A DNA stretch of 64,000 nt, taken from Cordylochernes scorpioides (Eukaryota; Arthropoda; Arachnida; Pseudoscorpiones; Chernetidae). The position numbers and the translations under genes were made by a program. The stretch lies in NCBI GenBank assembly GCA_030710605.1, contig CP092872.1, positions 11,033,691-11,097,690 of the forward strand, read 5' to 3'. Each line of letters starts with the position of its first letter. The stretch's first letter is position 1. Below are positions 10,135 through 19,830 of the stretch, in pieces. The notes under the pieces were generated by a model. The model saw nothing but the letters and a program-made list of their open reading frames with translations, did no database searches and was not told where the DNA came from.

Positions 10135-10176
10135 TCCACGAACGCGTTTCGCGCTGTTGGCGCTCGTCAGCGTGGA
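10135..10176 (-). ncRNA. Type A hammerhead ribozyme
   Basis: Identical in core and stems to the copy at 9787-9828, also on the minus strand. Cleavage is expected at the GTT triplet before CGTGGA. Confidence 0.8.
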
Positions 10177-10369
10177 GAAAGCTGTAACCACTGCGACCAA
10201 AAATATTTTTAATATCAACACCTGACCCACTTATCTTTTATTTTTTTCTATTGTTTTTTTTATGTGTTAAGCGTCTTTACGCAAATTTGGCCTTAAATAC
10301 CCATTTTCTGATTTCTCGGGAAGCCATTGGGACCAAAAATATTTTTTGGTCGTAGTGGTTACAGCTTTC

Positions 10370-10411
10370 TCCACGCTGACGAGCGCCAACAGCGCGAAAC
10401 GCGTTTGTGGA
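10370..10411 (+). ncRNA. Type A hammerhead ribozyme, G-U in stem I
   Basis: TCCACG (10370-10375), CTGACGA (10376-10382), GCGC-CAACA-GCGC, GAAA (10396-10399), CGCGTT, then TGTGGA. Stem I retains pairing through one G-U wobble beside the cleavage site. Confidence 0.75.
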
Positions 10412-10618
10412 TGGCTTTTCTTGATAAATCAAGAAATTGGGTTGGCCAAATATCACGGAGCAAGCTAAATAAACGTTTAGTTTATTTTTGCTCCACTAGA
10501 TGGCGCTCTGCCATCTAAAAAGCACATGTGCTCGTGGTCAGGAGATGCCTTTTTTATTTTTAATATCAACACCTGACCCACTTATCTTTTATTTTTTTCT
10601 ATTATTTTTTCATATATG

Positions 10619-10870
10619 TATATAGATGGAAATTTTGCCGGGAGGATATTGATCTAAAGAGACAAAGGTCGCCTCTCCCGTCAAAAAAGACGTCAAAACT
10701 AGACGCCATCTATTAACCTCGCCGCAAACTAGCGGCCTCGGGTCGGTGACAAAGCTGATGTTGTGGCTTTGTCACCGACCCGAGGCCGCTAGTTTGCGGC
10801 GAGGTTAATAGATGGGGTCTAGTTTTGACGTCTTTTTTGAGGGGAGAGGCGACCTTTGTCTCTTTATATA
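10619..10870. mobile_element. Type B foldback lacking the ribozyme
   Basis: Arms of about 110 bp (AAAGGTCGCCTCTCCCGTCA, ACTAGACGCCATCTATTAAC, TAGCGGCCTCGGGTCGGTGA) are nearly perfect inverted copies around a ~10-bp centre. The central CTGACGA..GAAACCATGG segment of other type B copies is gone, probably by deletion in the hairpin. Confidence 0.75.
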
Positions 10871-10889
10871 TATATATTGAAATTTATGT

Positions 10890-11260
10890 TTATTATTTTC
10901 ACACACTAATGTATTAATTTCTGTAAAAAATAGACACTTCGGCAATTAAAAGTTTTATTCTTTCAACCTTTGAACAAAAATATTTTGTCTTCGTCAGGAG
11001 AAATAAATAAAAATAAAGCATTTGGCAAGGTGTTAAAAATTGTTCTGAGGTTTCAAGGGCGTTTAGTATAGAATTTAGTAAATTCCAAAAATCGAGTTTG
11101 AACGCCCTTGCAATCTCAGTACAATTTTTAACTTCTGCCAAATGCTTTATTTTTTATTTATTTCTTCTGACGAAGACAAATTATTTTTGATGAAACGATG
11201 AGAGAATAAAAAACTAACTGGCCGAAGTGTCTATTTTTTACAGAACTATGAATACCGGCC
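10890..11260. mobile_element. Type D foldback with two mutated hammerheads
   Basis: Arms with AATAGACACTTCGGC/GGCCGAAGTGTCTATT ends. The minus-strand motif near 10957-11000 keeps CTGACGA but GAAA is CAAA. The plus-strand motif at 11158-11210 keeps CTGACGA (11167-11173), GAAA (11192-11195) and an imperfect 9-bp stem I, but the cleavage triplet GTC has become GAT. Both are probably inactive. Confidence 0.6.
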
Positions 11261-11700
11261 AGACAACCTCTATCTTCAAGATAATGTATTAAGATAAATC
11301 TTTAAAGGGTTTTATTTGATGTTTAAAAAGTTCAAAGTAGTAAAAACCTGAGCAAAACTAATATATTTGAATATCCATTCACCTTTTTAATGGACTAGTA
11401 TTTTTTCCAGAAAACCAACGTATTTGCATATACGACAAAAAGTAGAACAATAGGAAGAAGATCGGGTGTTGAAATTAATAAAGAGACATCTTCCTATCTT
11501 GCAGATAAACGTTGCTGATATTTTGTGCCATCTATCGGAAGAAATATGTAAATATCTTATGCATAATACAAAGATCAGATGCTAACATTAATAAAAAGAC
11601 ATCTCCCGATATTGTAGCTAAACGTTTTTACATTTGAAGCAGTCACAAAATTCTTAAAAACGCCAAATACAGTAATAATACGCATTAATATAAAATATAT

Positions 11701-11875
11701 TGCCACGTGGAAATTTAGGAAAGACAAACTTCAGGATGACACAGCAATTTATTTAAGGCAAGAACAAACTATGATTGATACACAAAAGATAAGCAAAGAG
11801 GGAAGTTTACAGAACATCAAATATAAACATAAGAAAATGATACTCTGTTAATAAAATAATAAATATTTTGTTACA
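11701..11875 (+). mobile_element. Type J element, solo-LTR-like
   Basis: Dispersed sequence beginning TGCCACGTGG and ending TTACA, hence TG...CA termini, flanked by ATAT on both sides. Other copies lie at 22506-22645 and 35330-35505. All share AGGAAAGACAAACTTCAGG-like blocks. Size of about 175 bp fits a small LTR or TRIM, but no internal retroviral sequence is seen. Confidence 0.45.
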
Positions 11876-12069
11876 ATATTAATTAGAGCTGCGTGTTAAT
11901 TTTTGTGATAGTTTAATATTCTCCTCTCTGATAATAATTATGCAAATAAGAAAGCAGCCGAATCTGTAAAAATATGCATTCAAGAGATTTGTGCGTCATC
12001 TTAATTGAAAAATGTGAACTTTTTCTTCATTTCCAAATGAACTATGTACTATTCAGTGAGATGTAAACA

Positions 12070-12217
12070 TTTTTTTTGCTTATCCCTAGTACACGTGGTA
12101 CAGGCCATGATAATCATGGTGGGTAGTTAGCGACTGCTTTTACTGTAAGCGCACCACATGTCTACACATGTGAAAAGCAGTTCGACTTTGCACTTACAAA
12201 TGCCAGAGCCCCGTGAT
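12070..12217 (-). mobile_element. SINE copy 2, tail part only
   Basis: Matches the tail of the SINE at 7453-7757 from GCTTATCCCTAGTACACG to the CATTTGTAAGTGC region, then stops. The tRNA-like head is absent. Confidence 0.7.
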
Positions 12218-12289
12218 GTAAACATGATAGTTACAAATAAATTGGAAATAATGTAACAGAAGGATGTTATTCAGGTACCTAAAATGGTA

Positions 12290-13425
12290 TCTCTCTTTTT
12301 ATTGTGCATTAGATTTTTAAATATTTCTTCCGATAGATGGCACAATATATCAACAAAGTTTGTCTGAAAGTTCTAAAATGTCTCTTCATTAATGTTAGCA
12401 CCTGATCTTTGCATAATGCATCAGATATTTAAATATTTCTTCCGATAGATGGCACAAAATATCAGAAACGTTTGTCTGCAAGTTCGAAAATGTCTCTTCA
12501 TTAATGTTAGCACCTGATCTTTGCATTATGCATCAGATATTTAAATATTTCTTCCGATAGATGGCACAAAATATCAACAAAGTTTGTCTGAAAGTTCTAA
12601 AATGTCTCTTCATTAATGTTAGCACCTGATCTTTGCATTATGGATCAGATATTTTAATATTTATTCCGATAGATGGCACAATATATCAACAAAGTTTGTC
12701 TGAAAGTTCTAAAATGTCTCTTCATTAATGTTAGCACCTGATCTTTGCATTATGGATCAGATATTTTAATATTTATTCCGATAGATGGCACAAAATATCA
12801 ACAAAGTTTGTCTGCAAGTTCGGAAATGTCTCTTTATTAATGTTAGCACCTGATCTTTGCATAATGTATCAGATATTTAAATATTTATTCCGATAGATGG
12901 CACAAAATATCAACAAAGTTTGTCTGCAAGTTCGGAAATGTCTCTTTATTAATGTTAGCACCTGATCTTTGCATAATGTATCAGATATTTAAATATTTAT
13001 TCCGATAGATGGCACTAAATATCAGCAATGTTTGTCTGAAAGTTCGAAAATGTCTCTTTATTAATGTTAGCACCTGATCTTTGTAATATGCATCAGATAT
13101 TTAAATATTTATTCCGATAGATGGCACAAAATATCAGCAACGTTTATCTTCATGATCGGGAGATGTCTCTTTATTAATGTTAGCACCTGATCTTTGCATT
13201 ATGCATCAGATTTTTAAATATTTATTCCGATAGATGGCACAATATATCAGCAACGTTTGTCTGCAAGTTCGGAAATGCCTCTTTTTTAATGTTAGCACCT
13301 GATCTTTCCATTATGCATCAGATATTTAAATATTTATTCCGATAGATGGAACAAAATATCAACAACGTTTGGCTGTAAGTCCGAAAATGTCTCTTTATTA
13401 ATTTTAGCACCCGATATTCTTCCAA
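12290..13425 (+). repeat. Tandem array, ten 112-bp units
   Basis: The landmark CCTGATCTTT or its variants recurs at 12401, 12513, 12625, 12737, 12849, 12961, 13073, 13186, 13298 and 13410, giving a period of 112 bp. Each unit carries TTCCGATAGATGGCACAA and AATGTCTCTTTATTAATG. It contains no GAAA-paired hammerhead core. Confidence 0.9.
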
Positions 13426-13470
13426 TCGTTCTATTTTTTTTTGTCGTATATGCAAATACGTTCTGCGTAG

Positions 13471-14080
13471 TTACTGGAAACCTACTTTGTTTTATCAATA
13501 GATTAAAAAAATTCGCTTGAAAATGACGGAAGCATTGAAACCAAAACAAGCCTTCAGGGCACAATTTTCCAATTTGTGTCGACTTTTGATATTTCCACCA
13601 TCAATTCAAATTATGCTATTGTAGAATTTGTTTTAATACAATCATACTTACATGAACGGATACATTCTAACAATTGAAATTATTAGTTTATGCATCAATT
13701 CCAAGAGAAAATCGTGTTTTAATTTGACAAAAAAACAATTGGAAAGTGTTTATATATACTCATTATATATTTACATTTCGAAGGTAAATGCCCAATTTAA
13801 TTATTTGATCCAGTCTTCCAGAAAATTGATTTGAATATGTAATACACATTTCCCTATCTTTCCCCTTAATATAATGTATCTATATCGTATTTAATATATG
13901 AATTTAAAAACCAATTACTTTTACATATATGTATATGCTTCAGTAGTCTATTTCATATATTTTATGTCAAAATTCGAAATTATTATAGACGCGTATGATT
14001 CTTTTTAAAAATAAACAATTTCTACTGTCCTTACTGCAATGTCCTTATGGCACGCTAATGCATCATATATTGTATGTATA
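13471..14080. other. AT-rich spacer with a type H scrap
   Basis: Near 13990-14060 a short type H-like piece (TTTCTACTGTCCTTACTGCAA, then GGCACGCTAATGCATC) is seen. Nothing else is recognised. Confidence 0.35.
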
Positions 14081-14084
14081 TAAG

Positions 14085-14790
14085 GTTTAAGATAATAATA
14101 AATTAGGTTGACGAATCCATTACTTCATATATATATCTATGCCTCAATGAGTGTATAAACACTTTGTGAAGTATAATGAAACATGATTGCATAGTTTCAA
14201 GCTGGGTTGTTAGAAATGATATTTTCTGTAATATTTCTATTGTTTTGTAAAGTTTTATTGCGAATTTGTATTGTAGGTTTATATTGATATAAGTTTAATT
14301 TATTTATATATGCGCATTACAGTTTTGGTTTTCTCTCTCAATTTTCAAATATGTTTCTTTGTTGAATTGTAGTTCATTAGATATGGAGTATATGTTTGAG
14401 AATATATATATTAAAAATAAAAAGAGCATTTCCTGACCACGAGCACATATGCTTCAGTAGTGTCTATTTCATATATTATATGTATATAATGCTTAAAATA
14501 ATAATAAATTAAGTTGACAAATCCATTATATCATATATATATGCCTCAATAGAATGTATAAACCCTTTGTGAAATATAATGACACATGATTGCATAGTTC
14601 CAAGCTGAGTTGTTAGAAATGATTATTTTCCAGTAATATTTCTATCGTAACCTAATTGCGAGCCTGTATTGTAAGTAATATAGAACTGTTTATTTATGGA
14701 AGTGAATTTCAGTTTTGTTTTCCTTTTCCATTTTCAAATATGTTTCTTTGTTCAATTGTAGTTCATTAGATGGAGAATATGTGTTTGAGA
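14085..14790 (+). repeat. Diverged direct duplication, two ~300-bp copies
   Basis: Sequence at 14085-14400 (GACGAATCCATTACTTCATA, GATTGCATAGTTTCAAGC) recurs at 14495-14790 with substitutions and small gaps. A short type A end (TTTCCTGACCACGAGCACAT) lies between them near 14425. Confidence 0.6.
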
Positions 14791-14806
14791 ATAATGTAAA
14801 ACATGT

Positions 14807-14960
14807 AATATGTTATATGTATAATGTATCAATACCTTTGTGTTTTGAAGCGATAAATGTAAAAAAAATTAAACAAGTGGTGTTGTTTAAATAATTCACA
14901 TTTATCGCTTCAAAACACAAAAGTATTGATACATTATACATATAACATATTACATGCATT
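14807..14960. repeat. Palindromic hairpin element
   Basis: Arms of about 55 bp (ATGTATAATGTATCAATAC, TTTTGAAGCGATAAATGT) are inverted around a ~40-bp AT-rich loop. No ribozyme core is seen. Confidence 0.7.
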
Positions 14961-15394
14961 ACATTAAACATTTTTAGTTACCACTTTTTAAAATCTATTT
15001 TGCTCATATATTTATCCTAAATTTGTTTACTTCCATTTTAATGTGTTTTATAATTTATTTTTACTTATAGATGAATCGATCTCGATAAAAATTTGAAATG
15101 AATTATTTTTTAAATACACACTTTTTATCGTTAAACTTTTTTAAAAAGTCCTTACAATTTTTTGTTTAAATCATTTTTTAATTTATTTTCAAATGTTTTA
15201 ATAGATACATATATGTTTACATTTATCTCTTAATGAATTATATTTGATGTACCTTTTACAAATATTTTAAAATATAAGATAGACCTCATTATTTTTCCTG
15301 TAATATTTTAAAATATTGAACTTATTCTGATCGTAATTTTTGAATATCTTTTCGAGCACAAAATTCTCCCACCTACTTTGGTATTTTAAATGAT
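14961..15394. other. AT-rich spacer
   Basis: Nothing recognised. Confidence 0.5.
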
Positions 15395-15451
15395 TTCAAC
15401 TGTGATATTGTAACACTATGTGGCGCTGATTTTGTGTATACAAAGATGTAA

Positions 15452-15494
15452 TGCCTCGATAAAGGTTGGCGTTCAGCCAGCCGAAATATTGGCA
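15452..15494 (+). ncRNA. Type C hammerhead-like, covarying stem I
   Basis: TGCC (15452-15455), TCGATAA (15456-15462), stem II GGTTGGC/GCCAGCC, GAAA (15483-15486), TAT-T, then GGCA (15491-15494). Stem I here is TGCC/GGCA where the copy at 16598 has TTACC/GGTAA, so both strands changed together. Stem II also changed on one side while keeping a G-U pair. The core keeps U3 and A8 but U4 is C, so catalysis is doubtful. Confidence 0.5.
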
Positions 15495-15559
15495 AAATAA
15501 ATCTTTTATTAAATCCAATATATGCCTTTTTATTATCTAATATATATATATATATATAT

Positions 15560-15910
15560 ATATGAAAAAACAATAGAAAAAAATAAAAGATAAGTGGGTC
15601 AGGTGTTGATATTAAAAATAAAGAAGGCATCTCCTGACCACGAGCACATGTGCTTTTTAGATGGCAGAGCGCCATCTAGTGGAGCAAAAATAATCGCAGT
15701 GGTTACAGCCTTCTCCACGCTGACGAGCGCCAACAGCGCGAAACGCGTTCGTGGGTGGCTTTTCTTGATTTATCAATAAATTGGGTTGGCCAAATATCTC
15801 GGAGCAAGTTAAATAAACGTTTAGTTTATTTTTGCTCCACTAGATGGCGCTCTGCCATCTAAAAAGCACATGTGCTCGTGGTCAGGAGATGCCTTCTTTA
15901 TTTTTAATAT
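15560..15910. mobile_element. Type A foldback
   Basis: Inverted arms begin and end with GGCATCTCCTGACCACGAGC-type sequence. The left arm is truncated after GATGGCAGAGCGCCATC..GGAGC, and the right arm holds a complete hammerhead. Confidence 0.75.
15714..15755 (+). ncRNA. Type A hammerhead ribozyme
   Basis: TCCACG (15714-15719), CTGACGA (15720-15726), GCGC-CAACA-GCGC, GAAA, CGCGTT, then CGTGGG (15750-15755). Five stem I pairs remain. Core is consensus. Confidence 0.78.
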
Positions 15911-16059
15911 ATATATACTCCATCAATATATGAGAGAAATAAATATTTTAGGTATACCTAGAGAGCATAGGCCATGATAATCATGGAAGGTTGCGAATGT
16001 ACTGTTAGTACATAGTATATAGCCTTAATAAGAGTAGAAAGATTCCAGAAACATTGAAA

Positions 16060-16370
16060 AATAGTACAAAAGTGGAATTGTACAAGGATCAAGTGTATGA
16101 ATTATGAAAAAAGCTTCTCCTGATAGTGCAGATAAATGCTGCTGACTGTTGTCACTATCTGTTGGAATAAATTCAACTAATTGTGATATTAATTTATTCC
16201 ATTATTTGCTGAGTAACCATTCCTGACGTGGTTAGAATTTCCTGATTAATCAAGAATAGGTATTTGGCCAATTGTCGAATAATTTAAAATCAACAATTCT
16301 TTGATATTTATTCAGAAAGATGGAGCAAGCCATCAGCAACTTTTACTTGCATGATCAGATGTCCTTTCAC
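16060..16370. mobile_element. Decayed type F element
   Basis: Has the order GTACAAAAGTGGAATTGTAC, GCTTCTCCTGATAGTGCAG, TGATTAATCAAGAATAGG and GGAGCAAGCCATCAGCAAC seen in type F elements, with many substitutions. Confidence 0.5.
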
Positions 16371-16496
16371 CTAATTGAAATGTAAGTTGTATATGATGCT
16401 TTGTGAAGTAAATATACATATATATATTTTGGAAATAGAGCAATCCATAAATAAATCTTTAATTAAAAAGGCATATATTGGATCAAAATATCATTT

Positions 16497-16550
16497 ATTT
16501 TACCAATATTTCAGTTGGCTGAACGCCAACCTTTATCAAGGTGTTATAAC
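16497..16550 (-). ncRNA. Type C hammerhead-like motif, left arm
   Basis: Minus strand has TTGATAA (16539-16533), the GTTGGC/GCCAAC stem, GAAA (16512-16509), TATT and GGTA. Stem I is shorter (ACC/GGT) than in the right arm. Confidence 0.45.
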
Positions 16551-16597
16551 ATTATGTGGCGCTGAGTTTGTTGTTGACGCACATTAAATATGTTATA

Positions 16598-16642
16598 TTA
16601 CCTTGATAAAGGTTGGCGTTCAGCCAACTGAAATATTGGTAA
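16598..16642 (+). ncRNA. Type C hammerhead-like motif, best copy
   Basis: TTACC (16598-16602), TTGATAA (16603-16609), stem II GTTGGC/GCCAAC with a bulged G, GAAA (16630-16633), TAT then T17, then GGTAA (16638-16642). Stem I pairs five of five. Stem III would be the palindrome AUAU. In the standard fold C3 pairs with G8. Here U3 and A8 would pair instead, a compensated core change. Confidence 0.5.
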
Positions 16643-17029
16643 AATAAATGATATTTTGATCCAATATATGTCTTTTTAATTAAACATATATATATTTATG
16701 TATTTATAAATGAAATAATTGATAATCATTGTTTATAGTGGATGTAACGACAAGATCTTCATGTGAAATGATAAACTACTAGAGAAGAGCCAGTATGTAA
16801 ATAAGTTGGAAATTAATCACATCACACTATGGTGGACTGCTGACCGCCGAGGCGTGTCATGGTGATAACGTGACATAACAGCTGTCTACAATGTCACAGC
16901 TATCTGTGTGTCAACATTCTGCTGTCGTGGTAGCAGCCAGTAACTCCCTGACAACTCTTTCATACCACATACTGCTAGGCTTCTACCCCATTCTTTCTGT
17001 GGATAGTCTAACCATATTTTTAATGCACA

Positions 17030-17290
17030 GACATTTGAAAGACAATAGTAGACATGACATCTGCCTGGTAAACAAACACTGTGGGTTCGATTCCCATCCC
17101 TTGGACTCTTTTACTTTTCCGTTTATCATTACTCTCCAAAATTCATCCATTCATACTTCATCCCTAAGGTTAGAAATAATCGTTATTTCTCCTTAAAATA
17201 AATTTCGATTTTTTCTTCAAAAGAAACATGCGGGATAATTTTCAAAAGTCGTTCTACAATCATAAGCCGAATTATATTGTATTATAAATT
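17030..17290 (+). mobile_element. tRNA-Thr-type SINE, copy 1 (decayed)
   Basis: The head near 17050-17105 keeps CATCTGCCTGGTAAACAAAC and GGGTTCGATTCCCATCCC but has lost the first half of the D arm. The body matches copies at 17328 and 53235 (TTTCCGTTTATCATTACTCT, AATAATCGTTATTTCTCC). Confidence 0.65.
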
Positions 17291-17327
17291 ACTTTATATA
17301 TTATTTAAGAACAGAAAAATATGTTCA

Positions 17328-17575
17328 GGGTAGCCTAGTGGACATGGCATCTGCCCGGTAAACGAAACACTGTGGGTTCCCATCCCTGGACACTTTTATT
17401 TTTCCGTTTATTATTACTCTTCATAATTCATCCTTTCATACTTCATCCCTAAGGTTAGAAATAATCGTTATATCTCCTTAAAATTCGATTTTTCGTTCAA
17501 AATAAACACATGCGGGATAATTTTTCAATGTCGTTATACAATCATAAGCCGCATTATATTGTATTACAATATATA
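17328..17575 (+). mobile_element. tRNA-Thr-type SINE, copy 2
   Basis: Head with CAGGGTAGCCTAGTGGACAT and CATCTGCCCGGTAAACG, then GGGTTCCCATCCC, where the T loop has been shortened. The body and tail match the copy at 53235-53510. Confidence 0.7.
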
Positions 17576-17662
17576 AATACAGTTGCAAAGAAAAGTAGAT
17601 GGACAATGAGAAAAGAAATTAGATAGACAATTTTAGAGATAAATGTAACAACTACAAAGATA

Positions 17663-17970
17663 GATGGAAAATTTGCCGGGACTAAATCAATCCATGGAAG
17701 TAATGGTCGCCTCTCCCGTCAAAATAAACGTCGGGATCTGACGCCATCCATTGACCGTCGCCGCAACTAGCGGCATCGGGTCGGTGACAAAGCCACAACG
17801 ACGAGGACCATTAGCCCGAAACCATGGTCTCTAGATGGCCGCTTATCAGTTTGTCAAAGTTGGTGTTGTGGCTTTGTCACCGACCCGATGCCGCTATTTG
17901 CGGCGACGGTCAATGGATGGCGTCAGATTCTGACGTTTATTTTGACGGGAGAGGCGGCCATTGCTTCCAT
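17663..17970. mobile_element. Type B foldback with damaged ribozyme
   Basis: Arms of about 110 bp (GTCGCCTCTCCCGTCAAAAT, TCTGACGCCATCCATTGACC, GGCATCGGGTCGGTGACAAA) surround a ~75-bp centre. The centre keeps GACGAGGACCATTAGCCC, GAAA (17818-17821) and CCATGGTC with TCTAG, but CTG of CTGACGA is lost (ACGACGA). The ribozyme therefore sits in the loop of the long hairpin. Confidence 0.75.
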
Positions 17971-18423
17971 GAACTACAAAGATAGTTCATAAACAGGCTA
18001 CGTTTCAGGTAAGGAGTTGCCTCATGGTAACATTATATCAATTCGTTCTCTCATATTAATAAAGTTAACGCAATAATTGCTTTACATCTATCCACACATA
18101 CGATTCAGGTTAATTAGGTTAATAGATGAAATGCCTGTAAATATAACTTCCCAACATATATCAAACTGAATGATGGTTTTTAAAAATTATTTTCATAAGA
18201 AAATTTCCCAAAATAGATAAATAAAACTGTTAATATATACATTATGTGTCTTTATTTTCATTTTGAGGCTTACAACGATCTTGTTTCTTCGGTTCTATTG
18301 TAAAAGTCTTGTGATCAACGAGATATAGGTTATCAAAGCTCTCTCCCCGCCCCTATATTCATCTGATAGATTTACTTGCTCTTTCACGATGAAGATACAC
18401 TCAATTAATATATAGATATGTTA

Positions 18424-18640
18424 ATATACATTCATGGACAAAACTTAGGGAAGTAGAAAGTCTTTGATGTCGCCATTCGTCTGTATTTTTAAAGGAGACA
18501 GCGGTAATTTTGTTCACACTTGGTTATCTCGTGTGTCTTCAATAAAAGTCACTGTAATATCTTTCAGAGTTATTGCCTGAATCACGTTATACATGCTGAA
18601 AGATATAACTTCCTTGAGTTTTATTTTCATGAGTGTATTT
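18424..18640 (+). mobile_element. Type K MITE, near-complete single copy
   Basis: Inverted ends ACATTCATGGACAAAACTTA and CTTGAGTTTTATTTTCATGAGTG flank a ~215-bp element with TTTGATGTCGCCATTCGTC and ATCTCGTGTGTCTTCAATAA. This is the simplest copy and defines the family. No coding capacity. Confidence 0.7.
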
Positions 18641-18995
18641 TCATAAATTGGAGTGATAAATGAATACCTCTATTCTTATCAATGAGCTGACAACTAAACA
18701 ACACATTTTTAAGTCTTTTAAAAAGAATAGAAAACTCACCTTTCACACCAAAATGTCTTTAAGATGTCTAATATTCTGAGGAGAATTGATAATAAATGCA
18801 AATACATATTAAGAAATATATTAAAATTATAAAATATTGTGTGTATGTTCACGATGAGAACTTTTTAAATATCTAAATTGCATAATTTGAAGTAATATAA
18901 ACTATTCTCTCCTGGTTTATATTTCAGAGATAGTGGCTATAGCTGAGCTAGGATTGTTTGGTTGTGTACATGTGTATAGTGTGTTTTTAGCTTAA
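18641..18995. other. AT-rich spacer
   Basis: Nothing recognised. Confidence 0.5.
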
Positions 18996-18999
18996 ATTC

Positions 19000-19205
19000 T
19001 TATCAAAATATTCTAAAACCTTACGCAATATATTTCTTTATTACGAAAACACCACGAGCTTTCGGGCTTTCTCTCTTCAACAGGCAAAGGTTATAATCTA
19101 AGAGTTGACTATAATTTTATTATATTTTAATTTTTGCCTCTAGAAGAGCGAAAGCTCATGGTGTTTTTGTAATAAATAAACATACTACGTAAGTTTTTCG
19201 AATAT
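19000..19205. mobile_element. Type E foldback with two motif remnants
   Basis: Arms end in TTTCTTTATTACGAAAACACC and its complement. The minus-strand motif (about 19057-19090) reads CTGTTGA, GAAA and GCTC. The plus-strand motif (about 19138-19170) reads CTCTAGA, GAGC, GAAA and GCTC. Both have the AGCU palindrome, but the cores differ from CUGANGA. Confidence 0.5.
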
Positions 19206-19489
19206 TTTTTATAAATCCTAAAAAGAATTTCCGCATTGTGTCTCGGTCTCATACAATTCTGGCCTTAACTACCCGTTTCATGATTTTTCAGGATACCTGA
19301 ATGACCAGTTTGTTTGTCGTTGAGGTACAGCTTGCATTTGTTGTCTCCAATAATGTGATCTTAAACAGCCAATCAGCATTGAGATAGCCAATAAGCGAGC
19401 ATATTCAATAGCTCAGTGGTTGAATCGAGGTTGTTAATCAAAGTATTAAATAAAAGCCGATAATATCATTAGTATTTAAAATATATTTT

Positions 19490-19830
19490 GTGATTGATTA
19501 TTAACTCAAGTTGAAGGCTTCAAACTTTAGGTTGGTCGTTGAGGTACAGCTTGCACACGCTGACAAGGGCCAACAGCCCGAAACGCGTCCGTGGTTATCT
19601 TTTCTTGATTGATTAAGAATAGGTATTTGGCCAATTCTGGAATAATAAAAAAGAATCAACGTTAATAGTTGATATATATTCCGATAGATGGCGTAAGCCA
19701 TCAGAAACCTTCGGTTGCACGATAAGTAGATGCCTTTTTTATAATTTATGCACCTTATCCCAGTACAATATCACATTTGTGCTATTTTTTCACATTTTTT
19801 AAAAAGTTAATCGAAATTTTTCTTTCATCA
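19490..19830 (+). mobile_element. Type F arm joined to a type A-like ribozyme
   Basis: The right half is a type F arm (TGATTGATTAAGAATAGG, GATGGCGTAAGCCATC, then the GTACAATATCACATTTGTG end). The left half contains a type A hammerhead remnant. Part of the left flank (GTCGTTGAGGTACAGCTTGC) is duplicated at 19318-19337. Confidence 0.5.
19555..19595 (+). ncRNA. Type A hammerhead, G8 mutated
   Basis: CTGACAA (19560-19566) replaces CTGACGA. GGGC-CAACA-GCCC, GAAA (19580-19583), CGCGTC and CGTGG follow. Stem I pairs CACG/CGTG. Change of G8, a catalytic base, should inactivate it. Confidence 0.55.

Larger units (their letters stand above)
9640..10610. mobile_element. Nested type A foldback with three ribozymes
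   Basis: Symmetric structure of order arm, spacer, arm, then inverted spacer and inverted arm. The 9863-10000 segment (GGTCCCAATGGCTTCCCGAG onward) is repeated inverted at 10208-10345. Each arm runs from GGCATCTCCTGACCACGAGC through GATGGCAGAGCGCCATC and TCTTGATTTATCAAGA to a hammerhead. Three hammerheads result, two minus and one plus. Confidence 0.75.
11400..13470. mobile_element. Giant foldback with minisatellite arm
   Basis: The outer AACGTATTTGCATATACGAC (about 11417) recurs inverted near 13440. The left arm (11400-11645) holds one to two inverted copies of the unit that forms the tandem array in the right arm (12290-13425). The ~650 bp between the arms holds other elements (11701-11875 and 12070-12217). 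Confidence 0.65.
16455..16690. mobile_element. Type C foldback, complete
   Basis: Arms of about 95 bp start AAAAGGCATATATTGGATC and end with its complement, around a centre with GGCGCTGAGTTTG. Each arm carries a hammerhead-like motif (minus at about 16497-16550, plus at 16598-16642). Other copies lie at 551, 15395, 33300 and 51030. Confidence 0.75.

Noticed and set aside
12290..13425. CRISPR-like array
   Set aside because: Units are repeated over their whole 112 bp with no unique spacers, and the context is eukaryotic. It is a minisatellite.
14807..14960. Palindromic hairpins (also 38105 and 41995) as ribozyme carriers
   Set aside because: Arms and loops contain no CUGANGA and GAAA pair on either strand. 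They may be relatives that lost the ribozyme, but there is no direct evidence.
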